Shown: positions 44,779 to 55,500, counted from the stretch's first letter. The stretch is DNA of 64,000 nucleotides from an uncultured Bacteroidales bacterium (GCA_903911085.1 CAIWCC010000214.1:62001-126000), one strand, 5' to 3'. Numbers and translations: made by a program. The notes: generated from the letters alone by a model not told the origin.

Positions 44779-46266
44779 TTATCTAGTTGGTATCCACTCG
44801 TATGCACCAGCATCTGTGAAATCATTAGCATTCACATTTCTAATATTTCCATTCAAATCATATTCAAGATTATATTTTTTTGCAATATTGGGGTCGGCAA
44901 CACCAATTTTTCGAGCAGGAGAAATTGAATCAAGATTGAAATTGAAATATGTATTCTTTTCGTAATCGTAAGTTGTGCTTTTAAATAAAGTATCGTTTTT
45001 GGCAAACCATCTTATTGTTTTATTTGTGAATTGTGGCAAAGTAAGTGCTTTTGCAGTTCTAATATAGCAGTTCTCGAATGTACCGTTATATAATTTCTCA
45101 AAACGAGTAGCTAAACTAAATTCGTTTTCTGAACTTCCAGTGATTATGCAATTTTTGAAAAGTGTTTTCATTGGTGCTATTCTGTTGAGGTTCATTATCA
45201 TAAGTGCCGGCTTTTTGTCACGCGAAACTGGTTGCACATTGCTATTATTGAAATAATTAGCTATTGTGCTTTGATAAAAGATATGCTCTCCACCGTTGAG
45301 ATATACTGTGTAGCTACTACTGTTCGAAATTTCTGTATTTGTTACTATTACATTTCCATTTTGTGCTATCATTCCGTATAACAGTGAGTTATGAATTTTA
45401 CAATTAGAGATTCTTAAGTTTGGAATAATTTCTCTATCATTATTAAAAAAATATATTCCAACATAACCGCTGTTTATATTTACATGGTCTAATTCATGAT
45501 TTCCATATTTATTTAATAAAAATACTCCACCCCATTGACCAGCTACATTATTGTAAGGAAATGGTGTTTCAAATTTTATTTTGTCCAATCTGTCGCCACG
45601 CATTGTTATTGGTTCTTTGTAAGTTCCTTTGGCAACTAAATTACCATAAACTATAAGGTTGGCATTATTGTGGAAGTATAATTTACATCCTGGATTCAAT
45701 GTAAGCGTTTTATCCTTCGATATTATTAAACTGTCATATATTAAATAGGGTTTATCAGAGGTCAAAATTGTATTTTCATTATAGCGAACTCCATTTAATT
45801 TTACTACTTCCTGTCCACATGCTTCAAGCCTGATTTTTTGTTTTACACCGTTTGTAATAAACATAATTGAATCTTCGATCGTTACAACAGATTTTGTATT
45901 CTTAGTGTCAATTGTAACTGATACAAATATAAATAAACTATCGTTGGCGGAAATTTCAATGTCTTGAAATTGATTTATCTCATTTTTACTTCCATCTACA
46001 TTAATCTTGAAATAAGAATTATTCCCATTTTCTATTCCGATAGAGCTAATTTTTAATGCAACATTATTTCTATTATAAACCAATATCTTTGATGTGGCGC
46101 TCCCTAATGTCTTAAAAACAGTGTCGAAAGAAAGTGTGTCTTTCGAAAAGTCTAAACGGTATTTTGAATCTGTTGAGAATCGTTCATCATCACACGCTGA
46201 AAATGCGATTAAACAAATAGTCACAAAAAAGAATATTATGTGTGCTGTTTTTTTATTTGAAATCAT
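44779..46266 (-). CDS. Right-handed beta-helix lipoprotein
   Basis: The 495-residue protein has a lipoprotein signal with lipobox AFSAC (C25), then an Ig-like domain (DTLSFDTVFKTLGSATSKILVYN, residues about 42-64), then a long region of short parallel-strand repeats typical of a pectate-lyase-like beta-helix (LDHVNINSGYVGIYFFNN, NLRISNCKIHNSLLYGMIAQNG, IVTNTEISNSSSYTVYL). The C-terminus DAGAYEW is a common ending of Bacteroidota beta-helix lipoproteins. It may bind or degrade a polysaccharide, but no catalytic residues can be named. It is a single gene. Confidence 0.8.
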   Translation of the reverse strand: MISNKKTAHIIFFFVTICLIAFSACDDERFSTDSKYRLDFSKDTLSFDTVFKTLGSATSKILVYNRNNVALKISSIGIENGNNSYFKINVDGSKNEINQFQDIEISANDSLFIFVSVTIDTKNTKSVVTIEDSIMFITNGVKQKIRLEACGQEVVKLNGVRYNENTILTSDKPYLIYDSLIISKDKTLTLNPGCKLYFHNNANLIVYGNLVAKGTYKEPITMRGDRLDKIKFETPFPYNNVAGQWGGVFLLNKYGNHELDHVNINSGYVGIYFFNNDREIIPNLRISNCKIHNSLLYGMIAQNGNVIVTNTEISNSSSYTVYLNGGEHIFYQSTIANYFNNSNVQPVSRDKKPALMIMNLNRIAPMKTLFKNCIITGSSENEFSLATRFEKLYNGTFENCYIRTAKALTLPQFTNKTIRWFAKNDTLFKSTTYDYEKNTYFNFNLDSISPARKIGVADPNIAKKYNLEYDLNGNIRNVNANDFTDAGAYEWIPTR

Positions 46267-46414
46267 GTTTTTTCAGTTGGTTCGTTTTTTTTTGGTGAAA
46301 ATTATTTTGCAAAAATACAATAATATTTTTAGAATTGTTCAATTAGTAATTGTTTGAAATTAATTGATTGACATTTAAATAATTATATATGTAGCTTTAT
46401 ATTTATTTAATCCC

Positions 46415-46445
46415 ATTGTAGAATAATAATTTTTAGTTACATTTG
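46415..46445 (+). promoter_or_regulatory. Promoter for small conserved protein gene
   Basis: ATTG (46415-46418) is followed after 19 bases by TACATTTG (46438-46445), a good Bacteroidota promoter, 30 bases before the ATG at 46476. Confidence 0.65.
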
Positions 46446-46475
46446 TACAAATAAATTATTAATAAAAAACTCAAT

Positions 46476-46754
46476 ATGGCAAGTCGTAGAAAATTGAAAC
46501 AGACCATTCGCTTTGTTTCGTCTGAATTAATAAATGATATTTATTTTCATTGTTTGATGTCAAAAGAAATTGATACATTAAAGGTTGATAGAGTTACCGA
46601 GGAAGTTATGGCTCTACAACAAGAGTTTATTTTGCGGGCCAATCATCCTGATGGAAAAGAAAATTCAGCTTTTGTAAAAGCTTATTTCCGTAAATTGTAT
46701 TCAGATTGGCAAATTGCAATGGAAAAGATTCTAAAAGAAATTGATAGTCTTTGA
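46476..46754 (+). CDS. Small conserved protein of unknown function
   Basis: The 92-residue, helix-rich, charged protein (MASRRKLKQTIRFVSSELINDI) has no signal peptide or membrane segment and is presumably cytoplasmic. The appearance is that of a conserved Bacteroidota hypothetical protein; no domain name can be assigned. It has its own promoter and terminator and is therefore an independent, probably expressed gene. Confidence 0.8.
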   Translation: MASRRKLKQTIRFVSSELINDIYFHCLMSKEIDTLKVDRVTEEVMALQQEFILRANHPDGKENSAFVKAYFRKLYSDWQIAMEKILKEIDSL

Positions 46755-46771
46755 ATTTTATTTGGGATTAA

Positions 46772-46811
46772 TAATCAGCATTATTTTAATTTTAAAGTAA
46801 TGCTGATTTTT
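46772..46811. terminator. Bidirectional terminator
   Basis: AATCAGCATTA (46772-46782) pairs with TAATGCTGATT (46798-46808), extended by imperfect inner pairs and followed by a T run on the plus strand. It separates the small plus-strand gene from the convergent porT. Confidence 0.85.
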
Positions 46812-46812
46812 T

Positions 46813-47523
46813 TTATTCAAAATTAAACGAAAGTGTTAGCATATTAGAAGTTAACTTAGATAAAGCATTTGATAGTTTTTTATCATCATCTGCAATGAAA
46901 CCAGCATTTCGTTGATCGAGTGGAACTAGCATATTATTAAATCCAACGGCGAATTTTAACTCTGGTGCAAGTTTGAAAAATGAAAAATATAAATCGCAAC
47001 CGACTCCAAATTCGGTGTAAAAATCAAGTTTCCTTAGTAGCACTGGATTATCATTATTTGTTCCCAAATCGATATAACTTCCTCCGCCCCAAAGTAAGTA
47101 AGGTCTATAATTTCCCTTTCTTTCGGCGCTATATTTTAGGTGAATTGGTACAGATATAGGTACTGAAGTTAACGACAAAGTATTTGTTTTAACTCCATTA
47201 CATGAATAGCTAAGTTGTCTTTCCCCAAAATGTAAAGTTGGTGTGAACCGTAAATTTAAATACCTATTCAGTCTAAGATCACTAATTATCCCAACTGAGA
47301 AGCCTGGAATTAAATTTGATACATCGGCTTGATATATTTTGCCATCAATTATCTGGTTGCTTGGAGTAATACCAAAATCTAAGGCATTAAAACCTAATGA
47401 AAAACCAAAATGTACCAGCTTTTCGTCTATATATTGCAAATTCCCTTGTGATTTGGCTGTATTGTACAAACCGAGACTAAGAAATATAATTAATAAGCTT
47501 TTTTTTGTTTTAATTAATTGCAT
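46813..47523 (-). CDS. porT: PorT-like outer-membrane barrel protein (type IX secretion)
   Basis: The 236-residue protein has a signal peptide (about residues 7-25, ending in TAKSQ) and an eight-strand-type outer-membrane barrel. LVHFGFSLGFNALDFGI, followed by PGFSVGIISDLRLNRYLNLRFTP and the LSFNFE end, matches PorT. In Porphyromonas gingivalis PorT is needed for the type IX secretion of CTD proteins and for gliding systems elsewhere. No other T9SS gene is in the window. The name rests on resemblance of the first strands and length; a general PorT-family barrel is the conservative alternative. Confidence 0.8.
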   Translation of the reverse strand: MQLIKTKKSLLIIFLSLGLYNTAKSQGNLQYIDEKLVHFGFSLGFNALDFGITPSNQIIDGKIYQADVSNLIPGFSVGIISDLRLNRYLNLRFTPTLHFGERQLSYSCNGVKTNTLSLTSVPISVPIHLKYSAERKGNYRPYLLWGGGSYIDLGTNNDNPVLLRKLDFYTEFGVGCDLYFSFFKLAPELKFAVGFNNMLVPLDQRNAGFIADDDKKLSNALSKLTSNMLTLSFNFE

Positions 47524-47681
47524 TTTGTGTATCAGAATAATTATAATCTGTTTGTTCAGAATATGTAATCAACTTAACGTAAGATTTTTTGAATTATTGC
47601 ACATATTATCGTTGGCAACACTTAAAACAAATTATTGCGAATTAACATTTAATATGTCTATGTGACTGAATAATAAATACA

Positions 47682-47707
47682 AAGGCGAATGAAACATCAT
47701 TCGCCTT
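47682..47707 (-). terminator. Hairpin after phosphate transporter gene
   Basis: AAGGCGAATGA (47682-47692) and TCATTCGCCTT (47697-47707) form a perfect 11-base stem with a 4-base loop. On the minus strand it is followed by a T-rich tract and lies 26 bases after the transporter stop codon. Confidence 0.7.
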
Positions 47708-47732
47708 CGAAATAGTTATTTTTGTTTTTTTA

Positions 47733-48788
47733 CTAAAGCAACATACGACCAAAAATCATAAAAATTAATGCTGCTAAAGCTGCACTAACTGGAATTGTAA
47801 GAATCCATGCAGTCAACAAGCTACGTGTTACACCCCAACGAACTGCTGATAATCTTTTTACTGATCCAACACCAATTATGGCACCTGTAATTGTATGTGT
47901 AGTACTAACAGGTATTTTTAATAGTTCTGTCAAATATAATGTCAATGCACCTGCAGTCTCGGCAGCCACACCTTCTAGAGGTGTTACTTTCGTTATCCGT
48001 GAGCCCATCGTTTTAATAATTCTCCAACCTCCCGACATGGTACCAAGTGATATTACTCCAAAGCAAGAGAATGCAACCCAATCAGGCAAGTCTTTTATTG
48101 AATTTATACCCATATCCACGCCTTTTGCATGTGCTGCAATCATCGCTGCTGCTATTATTCCCATCACTTTTTGAGAATCGTTAAGCCCATGCCCGATACT
48201 GAATAAACCAGATGATACTAGTTGCATTCTTTTAAACCAAAGATTGGCTTTATGTGGATTGACTTTTTTGAAGATGTAGAGTATTAAAATTGTTAGTAGC
48301 GATGAAACAAGCATACCGATAAGTGGTGCTAGTACAATGAATGAAGCAATTTTAATAATAACATCTGCTTTTATCGCTTCAAAACCGCTCGTTTGGTAAC
48401 CACTTGCATACATTGTACTCATAACAGCTGCACCAGCAAATCCACCTATTAAAGTGTGAGATGAAGATGAAGGAATTCCAAGCCACCAAGTAGCTAAATT
48501 CCAAAGAATTGCTGCAACTATGCCCGAAAATATAACCGGAAGTGTAATAAATTCTTCAATTACAGCTTTGGAAACTGTGTTAGCAATACCAAATTCTCCA
48601 ATTAAATATTTGGCAATAAAAAAAGCTACAAAATTGAAAAATGCAGCCCACAAAACTGCTTGAAATGGTGATAGAACTTTGGTAGAAACGATGGTAGCTA
48701 TTGAGTTAGCCGCATCGTGAAATCCGTTGATATAGTCAAAAACCAAAGCTAGTGCAATAATAGTAATTAATAAAATATAAGGAGTCAT
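47733..48788 (-). CDS. Inorganic phosphate transporter, Pit family
   Basis: The 351-residue membrane protein has about ten helices and the duplicated Pit signatures: GFHDAANSIATIVSTKVLSP in the first half and GLNDSQKVMG in the second. Pit proteins take up phosphate (as a metal-phosphate complex) using an ion gradient. The gene follows a DUF47 PhoU-like gene on the same strand by 56 bases; this pairing is the standard Pit-accessory arrangement. Confidence 0.95.
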   Translation of the reverse strand: MTPYILLITIIALALVFDYINGFHDAANSIATIVSTKVLSPFQAVLWAAFFNFVAFFIAKYLIGEFGIANTVSKAVIEEFITLPVIFSGIVAAILWNLATWWLGIPSSSSHTLIGGFAGAAVMSTMYASGYQTSGFEAIKADVIIKIASFIVLAPLIGMLVSSLLTILILYIFKKVNPHKANLWFKRMQLVSSGLFSIGHGLNDSQKVMGIIAAAMIAAHAKGVDMGINSIKDLPDWVAFSCFGVISLGTMSGGWRIIKTMGSRITKVTPLEGVAAETAGALTLYLTELLKIPVSTTHTITGAIIGVGSVKRLSAVRWGVTRSLLTAWILTIPVSAALAALIFMIFGRMLL

Positions 48789-48844
48789 CTTTTTAATTGT
48801 TAAGTATTTAATTATTAACTATGCATTTTGAATTATGCATTTTT

Positions 48845-49489
48845 TTAAGCGTACTTAACAATAATAGTTTTGATAATTTTACCAACATACTCAGCAGCAT
48901 CAGTGGCTTTTTCAAGCTCGTACATAATTTCCTTAAGTTTGATTATTTCTACAGCATCTTTTTCTTTAGCAAATAAATCAATTAAGAAATTTTCGTAAAC
49001 ATCATCTGCTTTATTTTCGATGTTATGCAGTTCAACGCAGTATTCTTTAATTTTCTTAGAGTTCTTTTTCATAACATCCAGCTCGTCAACTGCTTTACCA
49101 ATACATACTGCACCCTCTTTTATTAAAAGTGCTAATCCTACTGCGCTTTCGGGCATAACTTTTGGATTATAAAGCACTATCCGTTTTGCACAACTATTTA
49201 TGTAATCGGTCACATCGTCGAGTCTGTCTGCTAAATGATGAATATCTTCGCGATCAAAAGGAGTTATGAAAGTTGAATTTAATTCGTCAAAAATCTTTAC
49301 AGATAAAGCATCTCCTTTTTTTTCTTGCTCTTTAATTTTTTTGTAATAATCAATTGCTGATTCATGATCACCTTTTTGTACACATTCGATTATTAAATCG
49401 GAAGCAACCAATATTACATCTGCCATTTCTTTCAAAATTGGAAAAAACTTAGGCTCTTTTGGTACGAATTTGTCGAAAAAATTGTTCAT
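48845..49489 (-). CDS. DUF47 PhoU-like protein, Pit accessory
   Basis: The helical PhoU-like protein (214 residues from the start used) has the DUF47 opening NNFFDKFVPKEPKFFP and the segment DREDIHHLADRLDDVTDYI, whose acidic residues bind metals in PhoU relatives. It is thought to regulate the linked Pit transporter. The upstream ATG at 49570 would add 27 non-family residues, so I prefer ATG 49489. Confidence 0.9.
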   Translation of the reverse strand: MNNFFDKFVPKEPKFFPILKEMADVILVASDLIIECVQKGDHESAIDYYKKIKEQEKKGDALSVKIFDELNSTFITPFDREDIHHLADRLDDVTDYINSCAKRIVLYNPKVMPESAVGLALLIKEGAVCIGKAVDELDVMKKNSKKIKEYCVELHNIENKADDVYENFLIDLFAKEKDAVEIIKLKEIMYELEKATDAAEYVGKIIKTIIVKYA

Positions 49490-49757
49490 GATGTGAATGT
49501 TTTTTAGAATTGTTGATTTCTTTTTGGTAAATTGTCCTTGATAATTTGTATTATTTATAACTTTATTCAATTTTCTTCTGAATTTGAGTGCAAATGTACA
49601 AAAAGACTCCTATTAAATTGGTATTATTCATGCAAATTTAATATAAATGTAACATCGATTTAATTAGTAATGCAATTTAGAAAGTTATTATTGCTAGAGT
49701 AAGCACAATCAACAGTCAATATGTTTTGATACTCTAAGTTTTTTTTGATAAAGCTTT

Positions 49758-50340
49758 CTAAGTACAAGACAAAAATTTGAAAATGTCTAACTCTGATTGA
49801 AAATCACTATTTAAAAGCACTGTTGCTATAAAAGTTAGACCATGTTTGAAAAAGCTTTTCCACCTTTTTCAGTGGTTTAAAATCTTGATTGGCTTATCAT
49901 GTTCGTGTAAATATATTCCGACCAAATATGTCCAACAGAATGCAATTGTTACCAAAGCGACAAGCTTTCAATTCTTCTATATTTGTTAAATGAGTGTCTT
50001 CTAAATTGAATCCACTTGTTTTCAATGCTCTAAATGAAGTTTCAATCTACCAGAGTTCTTTGTGTTTTTTACGCAATTTCAGGTTTACAAAATGAAATAA
50101 CTATCTGAATCGCATCGAGATTTTAAACTTTGTTTGGTATGTTTTACCATCACGAGCAGTATGTGCATTTTTTTTACATATTGAATCTTCCGACTACTTA
50201 TTCGTTTTAAATATGTTGCTTAAATGTTTGTAATTACTTTTCTATCAATACCTAAACAATGCAGCATTTTTTTTCTTGAGTTAGCCAAACAGTTCTTTCT
50301 GCAAAAATATCCCTACTTTAACCTTCGCATTGGCAGTAGT
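49758..50340 (-). pseudogene. Decayed IS4-like DDE transposase
   Basis: The minus strand holds translated fragments of an IS4-type transposase C-terminal half in shifting frames. They are ELW-stop-IETSFRALKTSGFN followed by LEDTHLTN (in place of the usual W-Q-I-E-T), then after a frameshift LVALVTIAFCWTYLVGIYLH and EHDKPIKILN, then after a stop KRWKSFFKHGLTFIATVLLN, ending DIFKFLSCT-stop. The E of WxIET is the DDE glutamate region. At least one frameshift and three stops make it non-functional. Terminal repeats were not found. It marks the left side of the accessory region. Confidence 0.78.
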
Positions 50341-50488
50341 CTAAAAACTGGCTCTATAACGTTTTGAGTGGGTATATTTTTATTTTTTTTCACGCTTTAA
50401 TTTGTTTATTTACAATTCATTATAACTATTCTACTTTCTGAATAAGCACGTATAAAATGCGTGGATATAAATAGCAACCCTGACACCG

Positions 50489-50602
50489 GAACCCCGAATG
50501 GGGTTCAACTTACATGCAACTCACTTTCTAATTTGCAAAGCAGAGCTTTGCTTTTAACCCTGCCTGTTCCGATGTAATCGGAAACGTAGTTATAGAAACT
50601 AC
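50489..50602. repeat. Cluster of four short perfect hairpins
   Basis: Four successive inverted repeats occur in 114 bases: GAACCCC/GGGGTTC (50489-50506), GCAAAG/CTTTGC (50535-50551), TTCCGAT/ATCGGAA (50567-50583) and GTAGTT/AACTAC (50586-50602). It lies between the IS4 relic and the end of the WG-repeat gene. It could be a REP-like dispersed sequence or a structured 3' region; I cannot tell which. Confidence 0.5.
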
Positions 50603-50694
50603 ACCGAACCGTTTTAAATGCATAGAGCCAGCAGGAGAAGTAATCATTCATATAAGCTCTCAAATATATCATTTCATAATAGTTTCTCAAACAA

Positions 50695-52155
50695 TCAATC
50701 ATCATACTCGCTTGGATAATTTATGGAGTAATTGTCAGCTTCATATATTTCCTTACCCAATCGGTCAATCATTATCCATTTTTCATCAAGTCTTACCCAA
50801 GCGGTTCCTGTCATGTCAAATGCCTCCATATCAAACACTTCATCGTATTTGCAAGGAATGATTTCTGTTCCTTGTATATCTACAAAACCATACTTTTCAT
50901 TTCGTTTTACCAGCAATAACCCGCAGGTATCAAAGAAACTCACTTCTTCGTATTTAAAAGGAACAATTACTTGATTCAGGGTATCAACAACTCCCCAATA
51001 GCCATCTTTCATGACATAGAAAAGTACACCTCCAAAATGTGTAATTTCATCATAAACAAAAGGAATAATTACCTTATTATCAATATCTATTACGCCTTTT
51101 TTCCAATTTTTCTCTACACATAGAAATCCTTCATAAAATTCGGCAACTTCATCATATATCGGCGGAATTATCTCTTTACAGTCATTATCTATAAAACCAT
51201 ATTTATGATTCAATGATACCTGATAAAGCCCATTTGGATATATATGATTGAGACTATAATGTGTTTGTTTAAAATACCCGGAATGCTTTTCTGTGAATTC
51301 TTTTATTTTAACAATGGAGCTAATCGTTTCATCTATACAATTTTCATCCCGTATAATCGCTTTGGCTTTTTTTGAAACGTTCACCTCCTCACCCTTTAGA
51401 TTCAGAAAACCTCGCCATTTACCATACTTAACATCAATTATGTCATTTTTCTTTCGCGAAAGGTAATCGTAAATTATTGAAATTACTTCGTTGTTGTGCA
51501 TGTCGATACATCCAAATTTCTCATCCTTCTTAACAGTAGCCAAACCATTATCGAAAGGTATAGCGTGTTCATAATCAAAAGGAATAACCGTATTCCCACT
51601 GTGGTCGATATAACCAAACTTGCCGTTAAGTTGAACCACCGCCAGCCCTTCGGCATAAGGATTGGCATGTTCATAAATACACGGTATAACCAAAGTGCCG
51701 GCGCTATCCATAAAACCATATTTGTACCCTTGGCAAACCGCTGTCAAACCTTCGGACGAGGAATAAATATATTGATAAACCAGCGGAATTATCACATTTC
51801 CCCTAAAGTCAATGATGCCATATTTACCATTCAACGATACTACAAATAAATTATTTTCGGTTTTTTGAATGCTATGGTAATAAAATGGAAAAACTTCCTG
51901 CCCCAATTCATCAATATACGAATACATCCCTTTGATACAAACCTTTGCAAAACCATCGAAAAATACACCGAAAGAATGATTGTATTTATAAGGTGTAACC
52001 ATCACGCCTTGCCAATTCCGAAATCCACACAAACCACCTTTCCAAACCAATTTCAGCGGTCCAGGGTCTCTCACAAAACTACCACAGCATGGACAGTGTT
52101 GATAATCAAGTTGTTTATTTGGTGCGAATTCGGTGTCGCAGTGGGGGCATTGCAT
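50695..52155 (-). CDS. WG-repeat protein with N-terminal zinc ribbon
   Basis: The 486-residue protein opens with a zinc-ribbon (C3, C6, C21, C24: MQCPHCDTEF ... HCPCCGSF). It then has around nine to ten WG beta-strand repeats with the consensus KYGFIDxxGxxVIPxxYDxxxxFxEGLAxV (for example KYGIIDFRGNVIIPLVYQYI and KFGYIDHSGNTVIPFDYEHA). WG repeats probably form a propeller or solenoid for protein binding. Function is unknown. No signal peptide is present, so it is intracellular. It is bounded by relics of an IS4 transposase and a RhuM gene, in an accessory region. Confidence 0.9.
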   Translation of the reverse strand: MQCPHCDTEFAPNKQLDYQHCPCCGSFVRDPGPLKLVWKGGLCGFRNWQGVMVTPYKYNHSFGVFFDGFAKVCIKGMYSYIDELGQEVFPFYYHSIQKTENNLFVVSLNGKYGIIDFRGNVIIPLVYQYIYSSSEGLTAVCQGYKYGFMDSAGTLVIPCIYEHANPYAEGLAVVQLNGKFGYIDHSGNTVIPFDYEHAIPFDNGLATVKKDEKFGCIDMHNNEVISIIYDYLSRKKNDIIDVKYGKWRGFLNLKGEEVNVSKKAKAIIRDENCIDETISSIVKIKEFTEKHSGYFKQTHYSLNHIYPNGLYQVSLNHKYGFIDNDCKEIIPPIYDEVAEFYEGFLCVEKNWKKGVIDIDNKVIIPFVYDEITHFGGVLFYVMKDGYWGVVDTLNQVIVPFKYEEVSFFDTCGLLLVKRNEKYGFVDIQGTEIIPCKYDEVFDMEAFDMTGTAWVRLDEKWIMIDRLGKEIYEADNYSINYPSEYDD

Positions 52156-52192
52156 AGGGTGAGTTTTTTTATTGATACTTACTTTCGTTTGT

Positions 52193-52483
52193 TTAACCTT
52201 TTACTATGTTATCCAGTTGTAGAAAACGGTCAAAATTACTTTCAAACAATCTACCCTGCACAATTCTGTACTTTTCCTATTCGGTTTCGGCATGTTGGTA
52301 CATTCATTTGCAATCACTTACACCTTTTGCAGTTATTTAGTAATGCTTAATAACTGAATCTTCGTTTAGTTCATTATCTTCAAAGATAGTTTTCAGATGT
52401 TGATTGATAGCAGGAATAGAAATATCATACAGTTCTGCCATCATTTTCTGGGTTAACCTTACATTTTCGTACTCATAACGCAT
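52193..52483 (-). pseudogene. Decayed RhuM-family gene with internal deletion
   Basis: One minus-strand frame first gives RLTQKMMAELYDISIPAINQ and then HLKTIFEDNELNEDSVIKHY, the N-terminal segment of RhuM-family proteins (with MRYEYENV before it). It then has a stop and, after a short junk stretch with two more stops, EKYRIVQGRLFESNFDRFLQ, which resembles the family C-terminus. The middle of a protein normally several hundred residues long is missing. The gene is therefore a relic. It lies just downstream of the UvrD-WYL gene. Confidence 0.7.
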
Positions 52484-52566
52484 TATGGGGATATACTCCG
52501 AACTTCATGTGCGATATACGCTGATAGGAACGAAGTAGTCTACTCGTTTATCTCCTGGCTTAATTT

Positions 52567-55500
52567 TCATTCTGACCAAAACTCTATTATTTTAGGATTT
52601 ATAATAAGTCCAGAAATTCGGTCAAGGTTAAATGTTCTTTCTTCTTCACGCATATAGCAATAACCAAACACACATAAAGAATCGTATTGTCCCATTACTT
52701 TGAATCCTTTTGGCTTAATAGTTCTTAAACTTTGCATACCACCTTCAAACTGCACAGATTTATGATAATTGAACTTTACGTTTACGTCAAAATCTATAGC
52801 TAATTGCAGATGATTTTTAAGAGTTTCTTTGTCTGTTGAATTAATATTATTCTCTATAGTCGTAAATTGACTTTTTAAATGTGATAAATATTGAAGTTTT
52901 AATTTTATTGCATCTTCATTATTGGGGTTTACTGCAATTTCTTGATTTATAAACTCAATAGACTTTACAAAATGTTGAGTTTTAAAATAAGCTTGAGCTA
53001 ACCAATAATTTACTGAATTACTATTAGGTTTTAGTCTATTAAATTGCAACCAATCGTTAATAGAATTATTGTACTTCTCTAAATCATAATGAACGCTTCC
53101 TCTCCAGTAATATGCATAAGCATTTGAATCATTTATTGAAATGGCTTTGTCGTAATATAATAAAGCATTCTGTAAATTATTTCGTTGTTCGTAAGACCTA
53201 CCCAATTTATAATAAATTTCAGAGCTTCCCGATTCTGTTGATAAATACTTTTCAAAATACTCTATTGCTTTTTCAAAATCTGCCTTTTCATAAAATTCAT
53301 CAGCAAAAACATTAAAATCCTCTGGTTCTATTTTTTTTGTGAAATTGCAATAATGACTATTATTACAAGCATAGAAGAAACCATAAGGTCCTTTTCTTTC
53401 GATTAGTTTTCCATTATCACACCATTCACATTGAAGTGCCGTAATTTGTTCGTTTGCTTCAATTTCATCTATGAATTTTGAAGTATACTCATTATTGACC
53501 AAAAAATAAACTTGCTTTTTAGCACGAGTCATTGCTACATAAAATAGTCTTCGCTCTTCTCCATTTGGAAACTGGTCAGCTTTTGATAATAAAAAGTTTA
53601 ATAATGGGTCGTCGGATATTTCCGAAGGGAAACCATAAGTTCCAGAACTACAATTTGTAATTATGACATTATCATCTTGAAGACCTTTTGCCTTGTGAGC
53701 TGTCAGAAAGCGTATTTTTAAGTTAGGAAATTCTTTACTAAAATATTCATACTGATTCGTCTTCTTATTGAAATTTTCAACCAGAAAACTTCCGTTAGTA
53801 AAATTTCGTCTTTCAAAATCATATCGTCCTAAAAGTAAAACAGACTCTTCTTTGTTTTTACTTTTATCGTAAATATTAGAAAACGCATCGTTTAAAGCCA
53901 AATTTAGATTGTTGCCTTTTCTTTCTGGGTCAGAATATTTGAATATAGTATATGGGGAATCATCTGATTTGAAATGACTTTTTAGATTCTTTGAAATTTG
54001 ATTAGGGTTCTTTAATATGAAATTGCTTGATAAATCAATTAATTGATTGTCGAATCTATAGGTATTTTCGATAAATGATTTTTGTGTAACTCTTCTATAA
54101 TCTTTTATTGGGGAAGATTTAAAGTTTTCTTCAAAGTTTGTAAATAACCCAATATCACTTCCTGCAAAGCGATATATTGACTGCCAATCATCTCCAACAC
54201 AAAAAAGTTTTGTATTTGGTTTTTGATCTAATAAAGACTTAATTAGCTGAAATCTTGCTTTTGAAATATCTTGGTATTCGTCAATTATAATATAATCGTA
54301 AGACGATTGATACAGGTTAGTCTGTATAAGTTCTGTTGCGTTATTTATCATATCGCTAAAATCAATTTCCTTTTCTTCTAAAAGATATTGTTCATATGAA
54401 TTACAAATTGGCTCAAATAACTCTAAAAACTTTGTAGCCCGTTCATTTTCATCTTTTTTTGCTCTAATTTTTAGATTTGAAATTTTTTCGTTGTTTGATT
54501 TGAGCAAGACTGAAAAAGTATCTATTAATTGTGTGAAGTCATCAATATCTTTTTTTGAGTTTTCTTGCAAATACAACCAAAGTTCTTCGTTGGGAATTGG
54601 ATTAAATTCTACACCCTCGTTTTCTAATTTATTTTGAAGTTGAGATAGTAAGATTCCCTTCTTCTGTTGCCAAGAATATGATTCTATTAAAGTTGTTTGA
54701 TTGTTTTTGTGTTCTTGACGTTTCCATTCAATACCTTCATTATAAACCTCTTTGGCAGACATTCCATCTTTACCTTTAAACCAGTCAGGAACATTCCAAT
54801 TTTCATCTACACCAAAATGCTCAATATAAATCTCATATTGAGGTAAATAAAAATCAGGTTTGTATTGCCCAAATTGTTTACTTGCTGTTTTATATTTGTA
54901 TTTTTCTTCGTACTCATAATCAATTCCATTACGAAATAGGAAGTTTGCAATTAATACTTCTTCCTGACTTTTTAATCGTTCTCTATATGTGATTTTAATG
55001 CCATTTTTGATTTTAGTAACCATTTTATAACCCTCTAACTTTTGTTCATTTAGATAGTTATTATGTTCAGAATCAGTCTTAAAGTCATTTATATCTTTAT
55101 ATGGTTTTAGATAGTAGGAAATGAAGTTTAAAAGTTGGTCAAAATAAATTTCACTTTTTTTTGAGTGTTCTATGAAAGAAGAAATACGCTCTAAATGTAC
55201 CTTGCCACTAGATTCATATATTGACGGTTTTTCATTGTTTACTTCAGCAATAATGTCTATGCCTAATTTATTGAAAGTTTTAACAGGTATGTCAATATTC
55301 ATTTTATTATAAATCCTCTCTCTCATTTCATCTGACGCCTTGCGTGTAAATGAAATAAGTAAAATTGAACGTGGATTTACATTTTGCCTTTGAGTTAAGT
55401 ACTTGACCTTGCCAGCGATAGTTGTCGTTTTACCCGAACCAGCTCCTGCAATTACTAATTGATTGTCTTCTTCAATAATTATTGCTTTGCGTTGTTGATG

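Noticed and set aside
51865..52350. 161-residue plus-strand frame across the start of the WG-repeat gene
   Set aside because: It runs antisense to the WG-repeat coding region and the RhuM relic, and its composition is unlike a protein-coding gene of this genome.
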